Assembly: GCA_001630475.1 (NCBI GenBank)
Contig: KV419399.1
Coordinates: forward strand, 580,552-644,551
DNA length: 64,000 nucleotides
Direction of reading: 5' to 3'
Origin: Sistotremastrum niveocremeum HHB9708
Taxonomy: Eukaryota > Basidiomycota > Agaricomycetes > Sistotremastrales > Sistotremastraceae
Position 1 is the first letter of the stretch, and each line of letters begins with the position of its first letter. The position numbers were made by a program, and so were the translations under genes. The notes under the pieces were generated by a model that saw nothing but the letters and a program-made list of their open reading frames with translations, had not been told where the DNA came from and ran no database searches. Shown one piece after another: positions 23,965 to 36,559 of the stretch.

Positions 23965-26900
23965 CTCCTCCTCTTCCTCGTTTACTCCCTTCCCTTCCCC
24001 TCTCACCATCATCCTCCTCCATCCCTCCTTCTTCACCCCTCCTTCCTTCGCGGTCGCGACGACATTCTCCCCCCTGCGCGGTCGCTCGCTCGCTAGCTAG
24101 CTGCGATCGCTTTACTCCTCCTTGGTATCTTGGATTCAGTTTCGGTTTTGGACAACAGAAAAACGGACATATTTTCGTTCAGATTCAAAAGCCAGCGCCC
24201 GCACACTCCACTTCTCTTTATATTTTGTTCACATTTCATATCTCACTTCATTTCATTTCGATGCGCCGGGCCCAAATTCAAATGACTGGCAAAGTACATA
24301 GTACATATTCTTATCTTATTCTTCCCTCTTCCTTCCCCTTTCTGTTCAAATTTGTTGTAAGTGTTACTGTAAACTTGTAACCCCAACCCCATCTATCCAT
24401 TGTTGTAAAACCCGATTGTGTTTGTAAACCCATTCATACTTCATACTTCGTATTATTGTTTTTTTAGCTTGAGCTTTAGCATTACGATCACTGTTTCAAC
24501 TAACATTTGTGTCTAACAATCAATCAATCAATCATTATCTTGTGTCTTGTAACTCATAGTGGGACTATTGAACTATGAATTTGAGCGATGCGTTGCTCTC
24601 GTATGCGTCTGAATATGCCTGCTTTTGTTGCTAAACAAAATCGAGAAGAATGAAGAATGATAGAGGAACAGAAATGAGCTCGAGCGAGGTGAGAGGCGTC
24701 CTCGAGCTCGTCATCGGTGTGGAGCAGATTCGAAGACAGAGTTGAGAGCTGAGAGTTAGCGAACCAGCTGGCCAGAGTGTAGAGTTGAAAGTCCCTGACA
24801 CGGACTCTAGTCGAGCTCGTTTCGAATTCGAGGAACCTTTCCTTAAGCTTGCTTAACATTTTCCTTCGAATTCGCCATCAATCAATGATATGTTTTTTGG
24901 TCTTTGGCGAAGCTGTAAACTCATTCCGAGATGCAGGCTTTGGAATTCGATGTGTACAGTAATACTCGAGTATGCGTCGGTCTCGCGTTAGCTTTAGATT
25001 GGGCTTCGTTGTACTCGTAAGATTCTTTCATTGTTTCACTATCGACAACATTTTTCTAAGGTCTAACGTGGATTTCTGACACATATGTACACACTCCTTT
25101 CCTTGTTCGTACGAGACTCCCAAGTTGAGAACTGAACTGCAAGTGACACTTGGCAAGTGACTCATGCCTTCGACCCCTCAGGATTGAAGTAAAAGCGTGT
25201 AAGATACGATAACATGAATGGCATTTACGCTGATCTGGCAGAGTGGCAGTGCTAGTGAATTACGCGACTCGACTCGAACTCGGAGAAGTGAAGCCACCGA
25301 TCGCGAAGCGAAACGTGTATGATGCACACGGATTGGAGGAAGACAACGCGAAAAAAAAGATAGGAGATGCGGAGAGAATTAGATTGAAGGCGGGGCCTTG
25401 AGGCTGGAAAAATAGGAGTGTATGAGTCAACTGTACGTCCACCACCTCCGAGTCCGAAGGCGTCGACAGGGAAGAAACGCATGTCGTTAGGGAGATCCAA
25501 GCGCATGCATGGAGTAAGATAATGGAATAGGGCAATTGAAGTATATGAGGTAGGCTCGAAAGGAATGAAGGCACCGGATCGAAGAGTCGAAGGGAGGGGG
25601 TGGAAAAACTGCACCTGCACCTCCCAAAACGTCAAAGCAAGAAACAGAAAACAATCGTTATTGCTAGGGAGTGTGTACGGTCGCCTGTGAGAGAAGCCGG
25701 TGCGAAACAAATGGAGGAACGTAGGGATGGGGAGACAATGGCACTGGCACAAGAGTTCCTTCTTTTCGTTTACGCAGCGCTGGGCGTGAATGATTAGACA
25801 GGCAGCAGAGAGATTACGTTCTCAGTCTCCCAGTCCGACAGGGAAAATAGATCAACAAACGATAGTATCTTGAGTATGCATCAATCTCTCGGCTGAACAC
25901 CAGGAAAGAAATGCACACACCTACGAAACCGAAGTTAGGGGTGCCTTGCGCACCCTAGAAGTAGCATGACGATCACGCATGGTACGGTATAGTCATGCGG
26001 AGACCGGGGTAAACAAAGAGAGATGAAGTTCGAGTTTGATGATTCGCAAGCCTGAGGGCCAAGGGGTGAGAGAAAACTCCACTCCTCACACCCCACATCG
26101 GAAGCAGCGGCACAGCACTGCACTGCAAGAAGCTCGAAGGCCAAAGCCAAGATACGAGATCTCTCGGACACTCTTCGGAGGGTCGTACCGCCAACACAGT
26201 CTGAGATTCGGCGAAGAAAGAAGATCCAGGGCTCGCTAGAGGACAATACGCAGTTGCGAAGAAGCGAGCGGCAAGATCAAATCGACACGCAGACACTTCA
26301 TCGTGCTCAGTGCCCGGGAGAATACATGCATATGGAAGGGTCCTGCCTATTTGGACAAGTTGGCAAAATGACCATTGTCCTCGAAGCGCCGGGCTCAGAA
26401 TCCGAAGGACAGAACGCGTCAGGTCCAAGCATGCATGCATGAGAAACGAGTGCCTGCATCACGCCCAGGACTAGCACGGGAGCCGATGGATTCAATCGCC
26501 AATGCCAGTGATCGCGAAACGCGCGGACTCAGGAGCAGGAAAACCTGAGGCACAAATTAAACAAAAATCAGCCGAGCGTAGATACAGACGCAGAGATAGG
26601 AGTCTATAGCGTGTATGTTTCGGCATCGTATCCTTTTTGTGTTTGTTGCACAGGAATCAGGAATGTCTCGGTACCGAGCGAGCGTGGATCACTTCGTCCG
26701 AGTCATAGCTGTGATCGAATGGAAAGAAGCGATCTCCCGGGCGGAGGCGGGAAGATGCGGAAGGATGTACAGGGTGAGATATGAATGAGATGATAGCGTG
26801 TGTGTATGAAGGTGCCATCGTGGGGCGCGGGGATAGGATGAAGACGCGTGGCTTAGCGGTGGTGTATTGTTCTTTGGGGAAATCAGAGACTAAATTGTCA

Positions 26901-27300
26901 CTGATCGAAGGAACGAGCGGGCAACCCAAGCCGAGTTGTTCGAATCTCAAATCTCAAAAGAGTTAGATACGCACTCGAAAAGGAGATAAACTGAGATGAT
27001 TCAGAGTCGGTAAAAAGAAAAAGGCAAGGCACATGCTCACCCCTTTCCGGTTCCATAAACCATGGCATAAGATAGGAGGTCTCAACAGTAACGAAAGGAA
27101 AAATCGAGAGACGAGAACTCAGTATGCGGCCGCGCGAATGTCGTAACGTTCTCCGGCCTTAGACCCTCAATGTACCCATCGTGCATCGTGGATTAATGAC
27201 CTCCGCCGATACTCAGGACGCCTCGCACGGGGAGGGAGATACCATTCTTATCAATGAACGCGTTAAGGAAGTGGAAACCAGCCGGCTGAGAGTTCTCAAA
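23965..27300. other. Gene-free region downstream of HMG-box gene 1
   Basis: The first few hundred bases are T- and C-rich and probably hold the 3' UTR. Beyond that, open stretches such as those on the minus strand at 25252-25752 and 25973-26440 show no splice support, motif or protein-like composition and overlap other open frames, so they are not called genes. No transposon ends or tRNA-like sequences were recognised. Confidence 0.45.
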
Positions 27301-30300
27301 GATAAACTGATAGAAAAGCCGAATAAATCCTAGACCGGGCCCCTATCTAGACGGACATGCGGCCTTCGACGATGGCCGATAAGAAATCGAGAGGCGGACC
27401 GGATGGATGAAGAAAACGGCCGAGAAGAAAGTCAGTCTGACCGGTCAGAAAGATGGCAATTCCTCTCGGGAGAACATTATACTTCATTGACGGTTCATCT
27501 GCAGTCATCGGCTCAGAGTGAAGGAGGTGTACCATACACTCAGTTTCACTCTTGGATATCCTCCACAATCACTGAGTGAATGCTATCGCTGCCCAAAGGA
27601 AATCAGTTCACTCAGTCGCATAATACAACCGGTCTCGTGGCCTGACAAGCCAGAAAGCCATACGCTCAGACGTCGGCCTGTGCTGATCTCGATGCTGGTC
27701 AATAGAAGCCTCAACAAGCGATACAGAACAGCTGTCGTAATCTGAAGAGCAGTACCTGTCTCGAGCTCATCGACGGGTCTAGGGTTTCTCAAGTGACCGC
27801 CAATTCCGCACATGTGAAGTCGTGCGTTCACGATAACGGAATGCTGCTCTCAGGCGATCTATACCATCAAATAGACCTCTGAGAGAGACTGAGCCTCGCC
27901 AGCAGGAATACCTGAAAAGCTGTGATGAAGGTTAGCGTCAAACAACGATTGGAGGCCCTGCTTACTAAGCATTTTAGCAGCTCGCTCAGGACGCCATGCT
28001 CGACGGCGACGAGCACATTGCCCGTCATCATAAACTCACCATGACATCAAATCCAACACGTTCAAGACCTTGATAGATTTACGACGACGGCTTATCTTCC
28101 ATTCCGAACGGCCATCTGCTGTCAAGAATCAAGAATATACCGTTGCGTATTTCAGGCAAGCCTGAGGCTTGAAGCTCTTCCATTTCGGAGTCGAGCCAGA
28201 GCCTTTAGTTAAGCTAGAGTGAGTCGTGAATATTCTCTCAGAAAATCGTCGATCTTAGTGTTGTCTTAGGGTTGGACAACTAAAATTCTAAATTAGAGCT
28301 GGGGGTTGCTTTTCAGCTCCCCTACGATCATGTCCACTACCGTCTCTACTCCTGCTGTAGCTACGATCCCGGCAGAGCCTAAGTCGATGACTGTGATACC
28401 TAAACTACTGATATCATGGTGCCGTACACTCCTCTCCTATCGCTCTGATAGCGGGTCACTGATCAGCTGCAGATTCCAGAGTTATTCGTCAGCCGCTGTC
28501 CGAGCACCCGTCTTCCCATGCTTATAGACACCAGCCGACCCTTCACAAGGATCTCCTTCAGACTACATGCAATTGACTATCAACCCGGCCATGCAAACGC
28601 TCGCCATGGTTCGTCGCCACCCGTCTGAGTGTCTCTGCGAAGCTTTCCCCGAATGAACTGAATGAACTCTCAGAGCCTAATGCTGCGTCTGGACCAGTCT
28701 CTCTTGGTCCTGTGGATGATGGAATCATTGACGTTATGAAGTTTATAGCTCGATGCGATCTTCAGAGAGATTGCGAGAGCTGAAACGCGCTTGGCCGCCG
28801 ACGGCGAAAATCGCGAGTCTTCCGTTGATTCGATCAGCACGCACCGGAGACTTTGACTGCATGCCTGGTACCGCTGTCACGCAATCTCAACCCCACCAAC
28901 ATCATCAGAAAGCCCAAGGTAAGGTCTTCCTGGATCCGAGTCAATGCTTTGCTAAACCACTATCAGCGGGCCGTTCCTTCATGCATCAAGAGCAGGCAAG
29001 AAAGGCTACAAGTAGCAGCTCCAGGAAACGAAGGCGGGTTCGATCTATTCGGATACATCAAAGACCTGCAATAGCCACATCTTCACCGCTTCTTCGCCGA
29101 CCCGCAATCCCAGTCCAACACTTCTCGGTACGACGCTCAGGAGGAAGGCTACGTTCAGCAACCTCGACGTCCAATATTATTGATGATCGGAGTCCTTGAA
29201 GGTTGCGCTGTCGGTTAATGATGAGTGATAGGCTTTCCATTCGATTCTGCAGTCAGTCGCCCATCACGACCTGGGCCAACGAAAATCCTTTGTATCTGAT
29301 CCGTTTCGTCTTTCCTTGGCTTTCATGTTGATATCTAGCAGCCAAAACTTCGGCAGTCCTTGGCTTTCGATTTCACAAACGCGCCGAACAGAGCATTGCC
29401 TTCAAGAAAGACGAGATAGATGCGGAAGATATCAGGGAGCCCGAGTGAGGGGAGGAAACTCTGGAAGGGACTACTGCGAAAATGAGGAACATATAGCGTC
29501 CTGATCATAGGTTCGTTCTTTGGCTTGTTTGCAGCATTACTGGAACTGACTTTGAACCTGCTTTCAGGTGAAACTCCACGCTTAGTCATCGTCAAGGACC
29601 TGTCAGTAAGGCATCGTGCGATTCGAGGCGGAGAGACTGGAGTGCAAGTCTACAATTGCAACTCGAGCGGAAATCTGAACCGGCCTGCACACGCGTCAAC
29701 TCGTTGTCATGCGTTCGGTACTGTATGTATCGCTGTGGTGGGGAATATCAATGTTCCAATTCAATCGGGATCTTCTTTGTCTGTTCTTTCGATCCGGCGA
29801 CAGCGTGAGACCACTTCAGGCCAGGCGGAGCATCCTTCGCGAAAATCTGGCAAAAGACTGTTTTCGACAGTGATGTAGTCAAAATCCTTCAATTCTTTAT
29901 AAATCAAGATATCGTGTCATCAATTATCAGAGTGATCCTAGTGGCATTGAATTTTAATGCATCTAGTGATACAGCGATAGTCAGACGTCTTCCTAAGCCT
30001 CCAGCGACATCCGAACATGAGTTAGATCGAGGCAGTCAAGCGCGATGGGGAGAAGCGATTCAAACGAAGCACCGTCTTCGAACGTCAGGTCTGCAGGGTT
30101 GACTTCATCCTCATGCTAACCGGCTTTCGGAACGACAAATCAGGGCATTCTATCTGTGTTCCTCTCGCCGGCATTACTGTACGTTTTCATGGGCTCCTGG
30201 ACTTCATCGACAGACATTCCTCCAGTCAAGTGATTTGATTACGGGGCAAGCCGAAGTGTCCGACCGAGCGAAGGTTGGACTCCGCAGACAATCCCTCCGC

Positions 30301-31089
30301 GAGTGAAGGATGGACTCCGCAGACAATCCCTCCGCGAGTGAAGGATTGGGGACCGAGAGAGATGAGAACAAGATGCTGCTCAGAGAACGCAAGGCCTAAT
30401 CAGGCGAAAGCCAGTTCTTAATTATGAACATTAGGTTGAGGAGGAGCTAGAGCGGCGCGAAGGAGACATGTTTGCTGGACGAATAAAGAGGGCTTCATTC
30501 AAAGAGCGAACTCCTCCAAGGTCGATGTTAATCGGAGAACTCGTTGCCCGAGGACCGGTGAACAAAAGCATATGGAGGGAGCATAGAGTGATGCTGTCAC
30601 GGGCAGGATGATAACGGCGGACGCGGGTTATGATGCGAGAGCATTGGTCCGCCTTCATAAGAGCTTGAGGAGGCGCAGAGTGGTTTCTTCAGCAGAGATT
30701 GATGTCGATGAGCATAGTATCCTCGCGCGCAGCCGCCAGCGAGTGTCTTTGTGTGATAATGGTAGGCCAGGAGTGGTCCAGCAACTGATCCTGTACTAGT
30801 CTGTCCAATGGGGCGTCTGCCGTGCAGCTGAGTGGTGGAGGGTAGATAGCGCTCTCAGCTCAAGAAAGACTCTGGGCAATGTGCGACTCACCAGGCATAT
30901 AAATTCACTTCAGACAACACCACATCATGCTCATCGTTCAGCCCTCCGGCTGAAAGGCCTTGAGTGGGGAAGTAAATGGGCACTCTTCCCTCCGTGCCAA
31001 ATGTCGTAACAAGTGCTGTATCGAAACAGTTCGGATGATACCTGTATAGAATCAGCAAAAACGTGAAATGTATCAGAGCGATGTGAGCT
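27301..31089. other. Region with scattered coding-like traces, no gene model possible
   Basis: Several short stretches have protein-like composition but are broken up: a minus-strand stretch at 27347-27568, plus-strand stretches near 28330-28520 and 29040-29210, and one near 30440-30610. None could be joined by good splice sites into a gene, and no domain was recognised. The likeliest reading is decayed genes or elements. Confidence 0.35.
30277..30346 (+). repeat. Tandem duplication, 2 x 35 bp
   Basis: Two consecutive copies of a 35 bp unit beginning GGACTCCGCAGACAATCCC (copies start at 30277 and 30312). They are practically identical, so the duplication is recent. The preceding bases (GCGAAGGTT) resemble the unit's end (GTGAAGGAT), hinting at an older third copy. 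Confidence 0.85.
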
Positions 31090-31091
31090 TT

Positions 31092-31869
31092 AACTTTACT
31101 GCCTTTGAATCGACCTCTGCACATCCACGTTTCTACTACGTGTCCTATTATACAGACGTCGCCCTATGCCTCCGCCTATGCATTCGTGACCAGATGATCT
31201 TTGAAAACTTTCTCTCCAGAACGGCCTTTTGAAACACCTTGCTACTGTCATGAACGAGTATTGAAAAATGTTGGAAAGCAGATTGCCGATTGCGATAACT
31301 TTACTGGTTTTGCTGGGTCTCTCGAATGCCGTAAAGTACCAGTGAACGGACTGTCGTTGAAGCGAAGCATCAAAGGGGTGACTAGAAGGCGAGTTGTTCA
31401 TGTCGGCGAGTTAAATCGTGCTATAAAGTAGCAAGGAGAGCAAAATTTGACGGGACCTTGGGGGTTGGGCGTCGGCAATCTGCGGTCACAAACTTCAACA
31501 CCACCATGAGCAGGAATGGGTAAAACTGCGATAGTGTATTGGAACAGCTGGGATAACCTGTAAAAAGAAGTTGAGGGGGTAACAAAATATTTGAACCTTT
31601 CTTGCAGACCCAAGGTGTGTCTTGTTTAATTTCTGCGGTTCGTGGTGGTAGTATCCCAAGCACCGGCGACTTCAGCCATCACCTGAAAATTCCACAGCAC
31701 ATCGAATCGCTCCGTGTACGAGATATTTTAGACCTTGCGGAACTTGATGTAATGACGATCTTCGGCTGACGAGGGTATAGTCGGCGTGCCAATATTTAAA
31801 ATCGCCATCAGGTACTCCACGTGCAGCTCTTTTCCACTCGCCACTCACTGTATCCCATGTCCCGGCCAC
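31092..31869 (-). CDS. Uncertain hypothetical gene, divergent partner of the gene at 31857
   Basis: On the minus strand a coding-like first exon starts with ATG at 31869 (MAGTWDTVSGEWKRAARG, later YWHADYTLVSRRSSLHQ). A second stretch (GYPSCSNTLSQFYPF...VVLKFVTADCRR) is conserved in the copy at 715-800, where the same frame is favoured. Further downstream a FND-containing segment is also shared. The junctions between these blocks are unclear and at least one favoured frame contains stops, so this copy may also be damaged. No domain was recognised. Its first exon overlaps the start of the divergently read gene at 31857 by 13 bp, and the whole pair was duplicated together to 1-1250. Confidence 0.35.
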
Positions 31870-32673
31870 ATCTCTCCCCCCCTAGACACCCAGAAACATT
31901 GACTCAGAGTCAGATGCCACCTTTAGGAGATAGGCAAGCCAGTCGGGCGCGATACAGCCAATCGCCTGCTCTTACATTGGGCGACGTCGGCACTTCTTCT
32001 GGCAGCACGCTCCAAGACGAAGAGGGGCCCTGTACCGATTTCCTGGTGACGATCAGGGAATATGAAATGCTTCAGATCGAAGATGGAATTCGAAACTATT
32101 ACTTCTTCAATCGAATGCCAGATTCTCCGATTGAGCGCATCTGGTGCTTCGTCGTTCAGGACGGCGCTGAAGACGATGCGGAGTGTAATGGTTCACTGGA
32201 GTTCGTTTGTGAAGTAGGCCCTCTACGGATACGAGGGAGAAACTCACAGGGACTAATTGAGGATGGGATCATGAATCTGTCTTTCAATGATCTAGATGAT
32301 CCCGAGATGGATTCGTTTCCTTTTGCCTTTCGGATTGCAAGTGTGTGGCGACTCAATACGGCGCTCCGGTTTGAATACCTCAAGGCGAAGTTCGGCTTCG
32401 CATCGTTGGATGATACCAACGATGCAGAGACGAACCTGATCTCTCCCATGACTTCTTCGTTTCTGAAGTCCATCATCTGGCATGAGCAAGACTTCCGTCG
32501 GCTTAACCTCACCGAGCAGAGCTACTGGAACCTAACTCCGGAGGAGCGGCAGATTTACTATCGTCGTATCATCGAATCTCCATGGGCCAATCATCCTGGT
32601 ATGTTTCTTTATGCACTGATATACAAAACCTGATCAATGTGCTGCAGGTATAGTGGGAGATAACTCACAATAG
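31857..32673 (+). CDS. Hypothetical protein, duplicated family
   Basis: The gene starts at ATG 31857 (MSRPHLSPPRHPE) and reads openly to 32600. A 47 bp intron (donor GTATGT at 32601, acceptor CAG ending at 32647) then leads to a short last exon ending NSQ and a stop at 32671-32673. The result is about 256 aa. The first 60 residues are Ser/Pro/Arg-rich and probably disordered. The rest is a compact domain with the conserved block TIREYEMLQIEDGIRNYYFF, PDSPIERIWCFVVQDGAED and a C-terminal part rich in aromatic residues (LNLTEQSYWNLTPEERQIYY). No known domain was recognised. A decayed inverted copy lies at the left end of the window, which shows that the block was functional long enough to be recognised in both. 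Confidence 0.6.
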
Positions 32674-34272
32674 CGACGGTGACTGAAGGGACACTAGGAA
32701 CAGCCTAGGTCTGCTCTGTGCTTCCAAGACGCGACGAAGATGTCGTCATTCAGCTACCTAGAGTCTCATGTCGGACCAAAGAGGACTCAGTTGTAGCAAG
32801 GGCTCAGAGTTCGATGATTCACCCGGATGAGGATACGGTTCGAGCAGTGGTTGGGTGATGGATGTTTTGCCATCCGAATTCGAGGAGTCGTTGCGTCTGC
32901 GTTTTGAAAGTGTGTCTTGTATCATCAGGTTCTCTTCTCACTCCTGTATAGTAGGTTCTGCCACCTTCGTAATCTCATGAGATTTTCCGACTTGTTAAAA
33001 ACGATGGGGATAGTCATCAGATCACGAACCTTCGTGCTTTCGACGATTTCAGATACCAGAACTTATACCAAGGGGGCTACAACATCGAAGACCGATACTC
33101 ATCGTATTTTTCTAGGTTGAGGACAGTTGGTTCAGTGGGCGAAAAACTAGAGAAAATCCTCAACTCGCAGTTTGCCGAAGATCCTGCCTTGTGTTCGACG
33201 CGTGTTTGTCCTCCCATCATCTCCCTTGCCACAGACATCGATGGCTCTGTCCATCTATATTCGCAAGGCCTAGGAACTCTACGAGTGTCTATTGATCTTG
33301 ATTGCTCGACTTTGAATGCTTGTAAGCTCCTAAAGACGGCGCAATGCTCGAGGGAAGTGTCTCAGAATTCAGCATCTTGCCGGCCGACGGATGGAACACG
33401 ATCTACCTGCGTAGAAACTCCAGTCTTTCGCACCTCACCAAAACTGCCTATCGTACGATGAGGGAGTCATTCAGGACAATATTCGTGGACTTCAATGTCG
33501 CGACCTACATGTCTTAACGGGATGTGTAGGAAGGGTGTCAGTCGTGGGCTATCGGTCCAAAACTGGCATCTAGGAGACGTCCTAGTCTAACATCATGATC
33601 ATCTCTTACTTGTGTATGAGAATGTCGTGACGGAAGACGGGATGGTTTTTCATTTGCAGTGTGGTGATGTCTGTCCTGCGTTGCAGCACTGCGAGGTGTA
33701 TGAGGGCTTTTCTACATCGGGAGTTCGTGCCACCGCTTCCGTGCCACCAGGGATCTTCTGCATAATTTTTCTCACTCCGTCGTTTCGCGCGATATTTTTC
33801 CAGTTCCGGGTCTTCTCAAGGGCAGTTCAAAGCGCGCGTGATAATATGGTCTGTCAACCTTCCCGGATACTAATGCTCTCGAGTACAACTGATGATCTCT
33901 GTTGTCTTTCAGACTTGCCTCAAGCTTCTCGAATATCATGTGGTGTTATCGCTAAGAATATCGAGGAATGATATTTTGCCTCCAACCATTGAGATCTAAA
34001 GTACTCGACATGCATCGACGGAGTAAGAGGTAAAATTGTTTCTAAACCTGTCAAAGCCTGAAACTCTCAGACGCTATTCCAATCAATATTGCGCCAACGC
34101 TCAATTTCGGACATGATTTTGGGACGATTCTGTCAGTGGCAAGAATTGTTACAGTGCGTACTCTCTACACTTGCTATGATGCGATATCACTGATCAGATA
34201 CAGCTGATTTTAGCGCCTATGTCTAATTGCCTGCATTTCATTCGAATTTCAAGCCCTCCACTTCTTCCTCCG
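32674..34272. other. Intergenic, no confident gene
   Basis: About 1.6 kb. The longest stretch (33117-33461, plus) has a short segment vaguely like the start of a serine beta-lactamase fold, but nothing downstream supports it. No repeat or RNA gene was recognised. Confidence 0.4.
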
Positions 34273-34656
34273 TCACTGCCTTCGTTCAAACAACTTTGAC
34301 AAAAGGAGCCATGCCTCCCGCGATGTTTTCATGGGGTCCAAATGTGGGTAAAGGCTCTCATCGACGGACAGAATGATGAAAGCAAGAGCTTGCTCATCTT
34401 GGCTCTCTTGGAGCGTCGTTGTGTCGTGTGGAACAGATGCCATTGAAAGGTCGCTATCGGTGCCACCCTTTTCGGGGTCGGTCTCTTCCTTTGTGTCTTG
34501 TGGTTCTAATTTTTCTCCAGTAACGTAGCCCCAGAGACCACGTCCTCTAAGTATAGCACGCATTTGAGTCCTCCAAATCATGTAATTTTCTGCCCCTTTC
34601 AACTTGACTACCAAATCGAGCAAAGCAACGAGCTCCTCGAAGTCCATAGCTGTCAA
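34273..34656 (-). mobile_element. Ty1/copia Gag fragment (fossil)
   Basis: A 127-codon minus-strand stretch matches the N-terminal Gag region of fungal Ty1/copia LTR retrotransposons: KLKGAENYMIWRTQMRAIL near the start, GLWGYVTG in the middle, and the late ILSVDESLYPHL...EAWLLL segment of the copia Gag-polypeptide family. Nothing recognisable as protease, integrase or reverse transcriptase lies next to it, and no long terminal repeats were seen. It is a broken remnant that keeps only part of one gene. Age cannot be judged without LTRs. Confidence 0.75.
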
Positions 34657-36074
34657 TATCCGCTGCTCAAGGCGAACGAGTCCTGGGCGGCTAGTGGAAA
34701 TTTTATTCGATGAGATTAACGAGGACTCTGCTTCGAGAAAAGTCGAAAATGTCGCTCACAATTTTCGAAACAATAGCAAACGATGACCAGAGATCGGAGT
34801 TGGCGGAGTTGAGGCGGAGAGTCAAATTGACTACGAAAAGGGAGGACCAAACACCAAGCCAAACAATCGCCTCTTGGACTCCCCCATCGACTGTTCGCCG
34901 TCGATCGGATGCAAGAAGTCCCAGGCAAGAGGTCACTCAAGCTCATGACCTCTTCGAAGGCTCCTCGCCTTGGACGCTAACTATCATCCTCTATGACCCA
35001 AAGATCCTCCGGGGGAGGGTGGGATGATATTCAGCCCTCATCGGTTCGACCAGTAGATTACGACGTGCCTCTTTGTATCTCATAGTCTATCGCGTTACCC
35101 TCCCTCGAAGATGAAACGAGAGACTCGTATCATCATCACGATACTGTCGTGATCGGCTCTCAGCTCACACTGAGAGCAGGTTTTTCAACCTCCAGCGACG
35201 TTCTTGTCGCTTATTTACATAACGTCGAGTTGTGTATATCCCGGTCTGGGATTGTTCATGTGTCCTGTTCAGGACGAGGGAAGCAAAAGATTTGCATAAC
35301 CATCAATCTCGAGCTCCCTACTACGATGAGACATCGTATCGGCCCAAGTCCGGGCGCTTTGAATCTTCCGCGAGGGAGATGCAGACCATGGAGTGACAAC
35401 ACTCCAGAGTATTCGTGGCATCAGGAGGTGCTCTGACCCATGAACATCATCTGACCATCCCACGTCGTTCACGGGTGGCCAGACCGCGCTATAGAGTGCG
35501 GTCTGAATCAGTGACAGTAGGATTGGTCGGCATGTGTGTTACACATTGTTTCGAGGTTCTTGGGGGACGTACGAGGATTATGAGAGAACATCTCGAGAGG
35601 TGACCGAGTGTCTAGAAGGTCGACCGAGATTGGGAGCCTTCGCCCAAATTTTTTCCTTCTTTCTGTTTCGTGCAGAGCCCGCGCCAGTGTTTGCCGATAG
35701 AGAACGAGAGTTATTGGACGAAAGTGTTTGTCCGTGCGTTTTATATTCCTTTGAATTTTCCTTGATCAACAGTCCCTCACTGTTTCACCGCATATAGGCC
35801 TGTTCTGAACTGACTACATGAAACATGCCGTACACTCCTAGTGCTGTGACTTACTTTCCGTAGCTATGAAGATGCCGATCATGGGCCTGGTAAATACGAT
35901 TGCAGAAACTTTTTCTCTTCTCTTGACTTCTGGCTGACATCGCTCACGTCTCTTTGGAGATCTACTTTCATTCCCGCCTTACGCTGCCGAGCTCTCCCTA
36001 CCAAGATTTACGCTCTGACGTAGATGACGAGTTCAACGGGCCCTCTGACCTGTTGAGGTTTCGTCCCAATGATC
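34657..36074. other. Intergenic, no confident gene
   Basis: Short open stretches on both strands near 34700-35030 overlap each other and show no motif. No further parts of the neighbouring copia fossil were recognised, and no RNA gene. Confidence 0.4.
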
Positions 36075-36076
36075 TA

Positions 36077-36340
36077 CTGTACATACACGACCATAACATA
36101 CGGCCGTAACGCCGTAACGATCTCAGGAACCAAAATTTCAACATACTCACCAAAATATCAGCGTAACGTTCGAAAAAAATGACATACAGTGACGCCCGGA
36201 TATACCAGCCGGCGTAGCCGGCTCGCCGAACTTTCAAGAGTCAACGTATCTCGAGAGCGGCTGGCGTAACGTTACGCCAATTTGGCATACTAATCTCACG
36301 ATTTCGGCCGTAACGGTATGTTACGGTCGTGTATGTACAG
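36077..36340. mobile_element. MITE with TA target site (Tc1/mariner-like ends)
   Basis: The termini are inverted repeats: CTGTACATACACGACC at the left and its reverse complement at the right, with similarity continuing for about 25 bp (one mismatch in the first 25), and TA on both sides (36075-36076 and 36341-36342). The interior is full of CGTAACG/GGCCGTAACG motifs and includes the palindrome GGCGTAACGTTACGCC. At 264 bp without coding capacity it fits a non-autonomous element. The TA flank suggests mobilisation by a Tc1/mariner-type transposase, but the family cannot be proven from one copy. Confidence 0.8.
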
Positions 36341-36559
36341 TATCGCGGCAACCAACCAGTTTCTCTTATCCAATCTGTCATGTTCTGCAACGTAAACAAT
36401 CCATTGGTTTCACACAAACAAATGTGTATTAGTCTTCGAATCAACGTGCACTCTTAAATTGCAGGACCATCACAGCAGTGACCCTTACGCTCTTCAGTGA
36501 CAGCCAGACTTGGAAGCTTATACTTGATCCCAATCTACTCATGCGCTCAGCGGTATATC

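Noticed and set aside
25252-26440. Long minus-strand open frames (25252-25752 and 25973-26440)
   Set aside because: No splice context, no motif, overlapping open frames and unusual composition; they look like chance openings in GC-balanced DNA.
33117-33461. Possible beta-lactamase-like fragment
   Set aside because: Only a short vague resemblance; no catalytic Ser-x-x-Lys motif or continuation was found.
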